Shown: positions 38,545-47,900 of the stretch, piece by piece
Numbering within the stretch: the first letter of the stretch is position 1
How the letters are laid out: the number at the start of each line of letters is the position of its first letter
Source of the DNA: Todiramphus chloris collaris
Lineage: Eukaryota; Chordata; Aves; Coraciiformes; Alcedinidae
DNA length: 64,000 bases
Direction of reading: 5' to 3'
Assembly (NCBI GenBank): GCA_025345505.1
Contig: JANVCC010000018.1
Location: forward strand, 10,927,178-10,991,177
The notes under the pieces: generated by a model
The model's database searches: none
What the model saw: only the letters and a program-made list of their open reading frames with translations
What the model was told of the DNA's origin: nothing
Program-made: the position numbers and the translations under genes

Positions 38545-39099
38545 GTTCTCCTCCCTCTCTACTCTGCACTAATGAGACCACATCTGGAGTTTTGTGTCCA
38601 GTTCTGGTCTCCCCAGTTCAAGAGGGACAGGGAAATACTAGAGAGAGTCCAGTGGAGGGCTACCAGGATGATGAGTAAAGGACTGGAACATCTATCTCAT
38701 GAGGAAAGGCAGGAAAGGCTGAGAGCCCTGGGGCTGTTTAATCTGGAGAAGAGAAGCCTCAGAGGAGATCTTATTAATGTTTACAAATATCTGAAGGGTG
38801 GGTGTCAAGTAGAAGGGGCCGGTCTCTTTTCAGCAGTGCCCTGTGGAAGGACGAGGGGCAATGGTCACAAACTGGAACACATTTCCTCCTCACAACACAA
38901 ACACAGTTCCACCTCACCTTATAAACTGGAACAGTTCCACTTCAACATGAGGAAAATCTTTACTGACAGAGCACTGGAACAGGCTGCCCAGAGAGGTTGT
39001 GGAGTCTCCTTCTCTACAGATTTTCAACACCTGCCTGAATCTGTTCCTGGTGTCCTGCCCTGGGTGTTCCTGCACTGTCAGGGGGGTTGGACTCGATGA
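38461..39099 (+). pseudogene. Chimeric ORF from two CR1 reverse-transcriptase tails
   Basis: 212 codons open across the insertion junction. Residues 1-28 ([17 protein letters not shown] to RRLQ) come from the host CR1. From residue 29 ([17 protein letters not shown]) the frame continues in the inserted CR1, in phase at the exact junction 38544/38545. The order is therefore abnormal: the end-of-RT block occurs twice ([11 protein letters not shown], then [11 protein letters not shown]). The C-terminal third passes through an extra repetitive stretch (residues about 140-160, serine/histidine/lysine-rich) and then the usual CR1 tail in a partly shifted frame. Without endonuclease or RT palm it cannot be an enzyme; I treat it as a chance in-frame fusion of dead copies. 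Confidence 0.85.
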
Positions 39100-39146
39100 T
39101 CTCCAGAGGTCCCTTCCAACCCCTACCATTCTAGGATTCTATGATT
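38545..39146 (+). mobile_element. Inserted CR1 (copy N2) inside the host CR1
   Basis: A 602-base 5'-truncated CR1 that starts in the RT tail (GTTCTCCTCCCTCTCTACTCTGC) and ends in a CR1 3' terminus, CCATTCTAGGATTCTATGATT. It interrupts the host element: the host sequence ends at GGCTCCAG and resumes at ATTGAGACC. About ten bases that the related copy at 39666-39680 has between these words are missing. Insertion with a small target deletion instead of a duplication fits. An extra stretch of about 60 bases with internal near-repeats lies at about 38875-38935. Confidence 0.92.
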
Positions 39147-39340
39147 ATTGAGACCTTTCAATACTTAAAGGGGGCCTATAAGAAAGATGGGGACAGGTTT
39201 TTTTTTAGCAGGGCCTGTTATGACAGGACAAGAGGTAAGAGTTTTAAATTAAAGGGGGATAGATTTCGACTAGATATAAGGAAGAAATCTTTTATGATGA
39301 GGGTGGTGAAACACTGGTCCAGATTGCCTAGAGAGTTGAT
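39147..39340 (+). mobile_element. Host CR1 of the nest, part 2 of 3
   Basis: Resumes the oldest CR1 at ATTGAGACCTTTCAATACTT, the point that should directly follow the block ending at 38544. It continues with GGGGGCCTATAAGAAAG and CTAGATATAAGGAAGAAATC to AGAGAGTTGAT, where the next insertion begins. Its RT frame is broken by indels. Confidence 0.9.
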
Positions 39341-40025
39341 ACTGGTGTACTTGAGTACTGGTGGATGAGAAGCTCAACATGATCTATCAGTGTGCTCTCG
39401 CAGCCCAGAAAGCCAATCGTATCCTGGGCTGCATCAAGAGAAGCGTGGCCAGCAGGTCGAGGGAGGTGATTCTCTCCCTCTGCTCCACTCTCGTGAGACC
39501 TCACCTGGAGCACTGCATCCAATTCTGGATCCCCTATTACAAGAAGGTTATGGATGTGCTGGAACATGTCCAGAGAAGGGCCATGAGGATCATCAGAGGC
39601 CTGGAGCACCTTTCCTATGAGGACAGACTGAGAGAGTTGGGGTTGTTCAATCTGGGAAAGAGAAGGCTCCGGGGAGACCTTATTGTGGCCTTCCAGTATC
39701 TGAAGGGGGCCTACAAGAAAGCTGGGAAGGGACTTTTTAGGCTGTCAGGAAGTGATAGGACTCGAGGGAATGAATTATAACTAGAGATAGGTTGATTCAG
39801 GTTAGACATTAGGAAGAATTTCTTCCCCATGAGGGTGGTGAGACACTGGAACAGGTTGCTCAGAGAGGTGGTGGAAGCCCCATCCTTGTAAGTTTTTAAG
39901 ACCAAGCTGGATGGGGCTCTGAGAAACCTGCTCTAGTGGGAGGTGTCCCTGCCCATGGCAGGGGGGTTGGAACTGGATGATCTTTAAGGTCCCTTCCAAC
40001 CCTGACAATTCTATGATTGTATGAT
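39341..40025 (+). mobile_element. Inserted CR1 (copy N3) inside the host CR1
   Basis: A 5'-truncated CR1 of about 685 bases starting in the RT tail (CTGGTGGATGAGAAGCTCAAC) and ending in GACAATTCTATGATTGTATGATT. Its last 209 bases before the tail are the near-perfect inverted partner of copy E at 37 kb. TTGAT occurs on both sides of the insertion (39336-39340 and 40026-40030) and may be a short target duplication, though such short matches are weak evidence. Low divergence from copy E suggests this is the youngest member of the cluster. Confidence 0.93.
39361..39780 (+). pseudogene. CR1 reverse-transcriptase C-terminal remnant (copy N3)
   Basis: 139 codons without interruption, reading through the whole CR1 RT tail in the family frame: [18 protein letters not shown], then [19 protein letters not shown], then [13 protein letters not shown], then [49 protein letters not shown] and DRTRGNEL. 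The natural CR1 ORF2 continues a few tens of residues further (R-DIRKKFF-type block). Here a stop at 39778 cuts it just before that. The RT palm and endonuclease are absent through 5' truncation. The well-kept frame agrees with a recent insertion. Confidence 0.9.
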
Positions 40026-40200
40026 TTGATGTGATAGGTGCCCCATCCCTGGAAACATTCAAGGTCAGGCTGGATGGGGCTCTGAGCAAGCTGATCTAGG
40101 TAAATATGTTCCTTCCCACTCCAAGGGGGTTGGACTAGACAACCTTTAAAGGTTACTTCCAATCTGAACCGTTCTATGATTCTAAGATTCTATGAGTCTA
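40026..40200 (+). mobile_element. Host CR1 of the nest, part 3 of 3
   Basis: The last 170 bases of the oldest CR1 resume after the N3 insertion: GGTGCCCCATCCCTGG, then AAGGTCAGGCTGGATGGGG, then GGGGGTTGGACTAGAC. It finishes with three degenerate ATTCTATG units near 40170-40197. The mutations in these tail units fit its greater age. Confidence 0.92.
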
Positions 40201-43200
40201 GGATAAAATACAATGAGATTATTTCATCTTAAACCTGCGATTACTAAAACTGACCTTTGATTTTTTCCACTCAGTTTTATGATATTAAAAATCCATAAAA
40301 AACCCTGTAAGGTTATACTTATTTAGCAGGTACTGGTCTTGATAGTCTTAATTATGTTATTTTCCTATTCCTATGAAATATATTTAAAGCTTCTGTAACA
40401 TTAAAAAATGTTAAAGAACTATTTTCAGATGTCACTATGACCTTTGAAAATACCTAATCTAACTACTTAGAAGCTTTATAACTCACAGGCCTATTTTAAA
40501 AGGAGTGTGGGAGGATAATCAAAGAAAGTAATTTTGTACTGAGTAAAAGAAGTGCACTAATTCTACATTAGTAAGCGTGCTTCTTATAGTAAGTTGTCCT
40601 TCAGTACAATTGAATACCACTGAATATTGTGGTACCACAGTACCACTTGAGTGTCCTTCAAGGTACTTTATTTGAGGTTAGTCATACATTTTAAAATTCC
40701 TTCCCATCAGAATTGGTTTGGGGTTTTTTGAGTTATTTTTATGATCCACACACATGGTTCCATCTGCAGCCTTTTTTTTTTTTTTTTTTCTGATTATGTG
40801 AAATATATGTCTGGTCTTAGTAGTTTTTTTCTGCATGTATATAGTAAAAGAGATCCAAAGCCTTAGACAATGTATGTTGTCTGGACACACACACATTTGT
40901 GTGTTATATCCATGGAACCTACACAGCTGCGTGACACTCTCACACACAGAAGTGTTGTGTGTAAAATCTGCTTCTCTCATGGACTTTGAATCAGATCAGA
41001 ATTGGAAGTTTATTGATTTATTAATAACCCAAGTAATTGGCAATTAATGAACCATTCATTCAGAAGTTTGTTTCCACCTGTAGGTTTACTTTGTATATAA
41101 TGTATATATAACATACATACATATACAAATATATATACACAAAGACATTATCTATGCATATGTATGTACATACATATGCATTCCTCTCCATAAAACATGT
41201 TCTTTATTTCTAACTACTCAGCATCCAGCATTAGGTGGTATATTCTTAAATACTTGAATGTTTTATGATTACAGAGGCACTCATCACTGGTAAAAGAAGC
41301 TCTTCAAATCTACACTCAGAGGCACTTTCTTCTATCATCCAATCATTTTCACTTATATTTTTCCTATAGCATTTCCTGGCTTTGTTTTTATCAATGCTAT
41401 AAAAAGAAATATTACTTCCTGAATCTTGTTTATTTTTTTGTATGACTGCACTATACCCTTCGATCTCAAAAGTGCAATGCTAGCTCATTCCAAATTGTCC
41501 ACTAACAATAGAAATTTTTTTCCTAATAGGAGTTTTCCAAACTGTCACAGGTAAGACAGAATAAACCACCACCTGAAGTGGAACTGAATGCTGGCATTTA
41601 TTTAGAACTAACAAGATGAGAGCTTTTACTTCTTTATTTCATGTGTTCACTTGTCCCTTCCTACAGCACTATGCCCATGGGTCTTGACTTCTCTCCCCAG
41701 CAGGGAGATCAGTGTTGATCTAGGAAGGCTGCGCAGCAAGTCATGTTGCTTCCTGCTGTGCAGCTCCTCACAGTTACCTGTTTGGGGTGTCACTGGCCAA
41801 AATACCCAGTATTTGACTCCTTACATCTGCATGACCTTTCCTCCAGATGGCATCGTCGTCTTCTTCTTTCTGGACCCCCTTCTGCTTTCTAAGACCACAT
41901 CTTCTCCTGAAGAACCTTTCTTTTTAACACTGCTTCTTCCTTCCAGACCCCAAGCCCACAGTTTCCCCAGTTGAAACAGAAAAACTTTGCAGAAGCTAAT
42001 GTCTGATCAGCCTCATATTTATTTGTTGTTCTGTCCCATGCGTCATTAACTGAAGGATTTAGAATGTGTAATATATATTTAGTCCAGGTGTTACACACAT
42101 TTACAGCCAGTCGCTACCAGTTCTATCTAGTAAGTAGCAGGCTTGCACCTGAGAGTTCAAAGGTTTGGTTTTGGATATTTATTCAAAATATACCCAGCTA
42201 TATGCTGCCTGCTAGCATTCACCATTTAATTTTTGTTTATACTTGTCATACAAAAATAGCTGGTGTTCCTTACTCTTGTTGTCTAAATTTGCTATTGGTT
42301 GCCTTTAAGCTTCATTTTGTTTTACTAGTTGAGTTTCCCAAAGCAATCCAATTCACTTTACGTGTTTCATCTCACATAGTTTTAGCTTTTTAAAAAGGCA
42401 CTGATGAGACTCAGTTTGAGACTGCAGCTTCTTGTCCCCATGTAGGTAAACCATGTGTCCATAGTACACCACGTGTCTAAGCTGCCATTATCATTTATAG
42501 AGATCTAGTTAATAAAGTTGGTGTAGACCAGACAAATATTCACTCATGCTGCTGTTGACACCTTCACTTGGTCAGCTGACAGTCATGTCTGTGGTGATTA
42601 TATCTTCATTGACTCTAATAAGAGCCTTGACAGCGTTTATGCTTCTGGACAAGCTAAATTTAGTCTGGCAAGTTAATTTATACTGACATCTAAATTTAAA
42701 TGTCTTGAATCCTATCCCACCATCCTAGTTTATATTTATTATATCTTGTCCTTCTCTGCTCTGGATAGGAAGAGGTGTCTCCTTGTTTGAGGATGAACTC
42801 ATCATTCCATCTCTCTTTCTTTTAATTGCAGAGAATCTGAAATAATTATCTGAAGCTATATAATCAATTTTTAGATAATTCAAATTAGGTGAGATGGGTT
42901 CCACTCCGTTCTGAAAGCACTGTCCTCCCAATTGTTTACTAATTTCTTATTTCTTGTATTATTATCAAGTTAGTTTGTCATAATTTGTATATATACATAT
43001 GTATATTTCTGTATTTTTGAAATTCTATATTTTCAATCTCTTTTTTTCTTATTCAGGTTGTTTTAGCTGCTAGGAAAAATTTTTAATTGTAGGCAGACAG
43101 GTAGGTCACATAGGCTTGGAAGACTTCCTAAAGCAAGCACACTCATCTTGCAGACTATTTATACTCTTAACAAGTATACTTTGCCCAAGGGAATTTTATC

Positions 43201-44794
43201 AGGGAATCTGCAAATAGTTACAGTACAAATCCATAGCAATGATGTTTTTCCTTCATGTATGATATCTTGATGCTAGAAGCCATTTGTATTGAAATTCACA
43301 GAACTGGTGAAATGTATGCTTGAAAATGTCCCTCATATAAATCCTGCATTACATGGAACAAAACTGTACTAATTATGGGGTTTTGTTTGTTTGTTTCTTC
43401 TTGTTTCAGTTTGTTTTTAAGGGTTATAAATAAGGTTACTAAGTTTGACAGCTTTTACTGTATTTCTTTCTTTAATAGTCTTCCCAGTGGATAACTTTGT
43501 TATTTAGAGCAACTATTATACTAAAGCAAGATATAGATAAGTAATAAAGCCAAATTTTAAACTGTCAAAGAAGGTGATCAATGGTCCTTAAACAGGCACT
43601 CCTAAAATGAGAGAGTTAGTGTCTTTAAATTCAGGCTGAAATTTAGTTTGACTGCTGTTCTTAAAGAAGTAAGCAATGTCATCTTAGTTTCTGCTTTAGA
43701 TTTGTCTAGGACCCCAAGCTGACATATTTCATTTTAATTTGGTATTCTATATCTGCTCTCCTTATTAAAGAAACATCCGTCCTCTACATGCCCAAACAAC
43801 TTTTTCAGGTTACTTTGAGGTCAGCACCATAAATACAGTGAAGGAAAGCCATGACCTACATACAGATCTGGCTTACTGCTGTCAGCACCGCAAGCAAAAC
43901 CAAATCTTGCAAAACTGAAGCATGCTGCTCCAGGAATAAGGATCCAAAGCCATCAGGATGGACCTTCCTCCCATACAGGCTAAAGAGGAGGAATGATACA
44001 GAAAGAGGGAAGAACAGGAGGTTTTGAAGGTTTTGAAGAGAGAAGCTTACTTCTTTCCGTTTGTGGGTAGACTCAGAGAGAGAAAGACAGTCACTATTTC
44101 TGTGGAATGCCACCAGCTCTTAACCCAGCTCTAGCCAGCAACAATTATCCTGAGTATGGGCATACTGCAGGCCTATTTGTTTTTGATGTACACCATAGCC
44201 TGCTGATCAAGATGACTGTGTCTGGAGCTGGCCCTGTCAACATCTGCATAATAAGCAGATATTATGACAGCTAACTATCTTAAATTTCATAAATAAAATA
44301 CGAGCAATCGTTTTCTTTTAAACTACATTTATACAGTACTACATTGTTTCATATTGTAAGATTGAAATGCCAAAGAAAAATCTCTCCTGAGGAGATGATT
44401 ATGTTATTTTGGTGGCAGGTTCTACTTATCAAGTTAGGATGAAGCAAGTCTTTCAGTTTTCCATAGCTTTAAAAGTGGCCATAACTTGATTTGAAACCCA
44501 AAGTAAAAAATTAGCTTACTTTTTTGTGAAATAATGTCTAGGATGAAAAATTAGCAAACATATTAAATGTTCTCCAGAAATTAAATATTCAGAAATGCAG
44601 AATTACCATTAGCCTTTTGAAATTATCCAGTCTGTAGCAAGCAAACTCTTATTACAGTGAACAGCTGTGAGTCAAAACTATATAGTATAGTTTCAGGGCC
44701 AGATTCCAACTCGAGATCAAGAAACTATGGGCAGAAGTTGAACCAGGAGTACTTTAAAAATGTAGCAAAAAATGAAGACTTTTTTGCGCTGGAG
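40201..44794. other. AT-rich unique sequence with simple repeats, no gene
   Basis: About 4.6 kb. It holds a T18 run (40772-40789), TA/CATA repeat DNA with a perfect palindrome (41090-41181), a 16-base TA-rich palindrome (42991-43006) and a (GTTT)n patch (about 43383-43400). ORFs at 41651-41974 and 42064-42393 were inspected and show no family motif or plausible splice context. Confidence 0.55.
41090..41181. repeat. TA/CATA simple repeat with 28-bp perfect palindrome
   Basis: Alternating TATA and CATA words. The last 28 bases (41154-41181) form a perfect spacer-free palindrome centred between 41167 and 41168, with half-arm ATGCATATGTATGT. Such DNA can extrude a cruciform. Confidence 0.93.
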
Positions 44795-44934
44795 GAAAGT
44801 CAAGCAGTGGAGCAGGTTGCCCAAAGAGGTTTTGGCATCCCTACCTCTGGAATGGGGATGAAACCTTAAGCAACCTAATCTGCCCCCATAGCTGACACTA
44901 CTTTGAGCAGGACTATAGACCTCCCAAGTTCCTT
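44795..44934 (+). mobile_element. Decayed CR1 3' end (copy I)
   Basis: About 140 bases match the CR1 3' region with many changes: AGTGGAGCAGGTTGCCCAAAG, then GCATCCCTACCTCTGGA, then AAGCAACCTAATCTG, then CTTTGAGCAGGACTATAGAC and CCTCCCAAGTTCC. The terminal ATTCTATG repeats are gone. An older copy than C, E, F or N3. Confidence 0.78.
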
Positions 44935-47900
44935 GCCCACCTGAGTGATGGATGTGATCATCTTATGAATTCATGGCTATGCTTTACAACATATACTGAA
45001 GTCTGTGTGGCCATAGCTGCACAGTTACTTTTGCCCTTCTAATTTATGTATGATTATCTTCATTTGTGTCTATGGTGCAATGTATCTAAATCTCCAATGA
45101 AAATAGTGTTGGAAGAGGAAGGTGAATCTCTGCTTATTTAGTGTATTTTTCACTGTTTCCATTGAGATAAGGATAAAATCTAGTCCAGATTTTCCAAACA
45201 TAAATAAGGATAGAGATTCCAAAAATTTACATGTGTTCTAGAAGAGGCGGAGTAGTTTCTTGGAAAAGAAATGCATTGTGTTTACTAAATGCATAGGAAC
45301 CACCTCTGTTTTTTAAAATCCCTGTGCTGTAAAGCAGAGACTGGGAAAATGTTACGGAAAAGTACCCTGCATGCTTCCTTTGTGTTTATACTCATCATGT
45401 GTCTGCCTTAGTCAACTTTTGGAATCAGGATAGACCTTTAGCCTGAATCAGGCCACTCTAATAATCATATTCTAAATAATGAGTCACAAACCTGAAGGAA
45501 TCTCAGGATTTTCAACACACAGGCTGAAAAATACCCATAAAAGGGGTACTGTGAGTCAACATTAATTCTCTTTGAGCTTGCTTACTTTCATTCTGAGTAC
45601 ATTATGGACAGAATCCAAATCAGAGTATTCAGTGTTTCCAGTTTGATTATTTGAAATCCTAAAATGAGTGCATACTTGCACAAATTGCAATATATTTGGG
45701 CTTAATTCATCATAGTAAACTAAAACTAAGCAAGCCCAATGGCATGTGAGAGTATCAAAGTTAAATTTCATGTGCAGAAAAATGGCCATGAGATACACAG
45801 AGCAGGGAAATTAAGAAGTCAACCCTCTAAACCAAAGAATGTATTAAAAAACAGTTCTTTGGGTTTTAGCTTGGTAGCTGCCAAGAAAAAAAGCTTCACC
45901 CAAAGAGAAAAGGTTTTTACATCCTCCAGCTCTAATATTTGAAGTATAAACTGTAGAATGTTTGGATGCAGAATTAATATTACATAGTAATGAGACAAAT
46001 TCTCCCAATATATCAAAGCAGACTCTGCTGGAGATATTTTTACACTAGATATGTCAACTTTTATCTGTGAAGATGCTATGGGGCATAAACAAAGCTTTTC
46101 ATTAGATACTGCTTTTACTTCTATCTTTCTAATGTGTATCGATTTTTTAAAAGTCCTTGACTCAAAAAGCCATTCTTTTACTTGTGAAATATTTTACATA
46201 ATTACTCAGGAACGATGTTAATGAGGCTCATGGACCTATTTTGAGGCATCAGCAGTGCAGATAGCTTTTCAGCACTGCAATGCAGAAATCCAGCCAGCAA
46301 TGGACTGAATGAGAGTGTTTGATTAGTAGTAACAGCTTTTAGAAAACCTTATCAACTAGATACATAAATTTCAGCCCTTCAAGAGAAGATTTTTTTCGGT
46401 TCGTTGGTTATTTTTGTTTAGTTTGGTTGGGATTTTTTCCTCCTTACGGACTATACCTCTGAAGTATACACAAAATAATAAACAGCTAGGAATTAATTTC
46501 TTGTATGATGTATATCCCTCTAGGCTGTTTTCACTTCACTATGGAGACACATAGCTTCTTCAGGCTGGAAATACAGATCCGTTTTTTGCTTTGACATTTG
46601 CATCCCAGATATGGATTGTACATGGTGTGCTATTAAAGCAACTTACTCAAAAGTCTGTTTTTTTTTAGTTGCAACTGTAAGCATGTGTACAACACGTTGA
46701 AAGTACTTTCTTTATAGGGAGTGTTTTATTAAACTCTGCTAGTCACCTTAATTCTTGGATTGTTAGATGTATTTCTTTCAGGGACTGACTACTTTCCCAG
46801 AAGGAAAAGATGCTCTGGACTAAAATGGAACATTTTAGGAATGGAAGAGGAACAAATCACCTGAATGTGTCACATAACTGAGTTATTTGTAAAAAACACT
46901 AACAATAGATGCAGTCTTGGATAACACATTTTGTACTTGTCTTCAAGAAAAATTTTAGAGCTAATTTGAGTTATGAGGACTTGCACATCATCTTTGTAGT
47001 GACTGGTGTTGTGGAATATGTCAATAGGGTTAGGGATAAGAGTTTTCTTAAATGGCATGAAATGCTTGAGTTATATCTCAGTTAACTTTGTCTTAAAATT
47101 AAATACCTAGACTAAGGTTGTTATATATATTTCATCTGCTGTCTGGGAAAGGCTGAGGGGACTTCCAAAGCATGATCCAGAGTTTCCTAAGAGAGGGCGA
47201 AAGAATTGCTATGTAGAGGTTCTTGTATCTTCCAAAGCAACCAGGTGAAACATAGCTTAAACCAGTTACCTACATTTAATTGGCTTAAACTACATGATGT
47301 GAGCCTGACTGTAAGGTTCCTTATTTTCTGAGGAACTGTGAAAATTCTGCTGAAAACATGAAAGGCTTTAATACTTTCCATTGTATTTTGTAGTTTGTCT
47401 AATGAGGACATCCATAGGATTTTAAAATAAGATTTTTTTTTCATTCTGTTTGTAAAGAAGGAAGCATGCTTTAATGTTTTAGGTGCACCTGGGAACTAAG
47501 CAATATGGAACCATGAAGCTTGTCAGATCAGCTTACCATATTCAGAAGTTCATCTTACATATATGTGTGCTAGAAGTGAAAGCTATTTTGTTTAAATATA
47601 TTTGTTAGACTAGAGGGACTAAAACCACTATGCAAATAGTCTCTTAGTTGAGAATCTAAATCTTATTCTCCAAAGTCTTATTCTGTCTAAGGAGCTGATT
47701 CCAGTCAGAGAGGAATTTTGCTGTTACTCTCATGGTCTTATTTCTCATAAATCTACATAGCAAAATTCAAAATACCATACTGTGTATCTTCGAAAACCTG
47801 AATGTTAATTTGCAGATTATGTACATAAATTCTACACCAGCTGACAAATGAATACTTGTTTGGCTAATCAAGTGGGGACAGGGATCACCACAGGGTATTA

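Noticed and set aside
41651..41974. 107-codon ORF following a C/T-rich AG as a possible exon
   Set aside because: Leucine/serine/proline-rich with no family pattern; the residues look like a reading of C/T-rich DNA.
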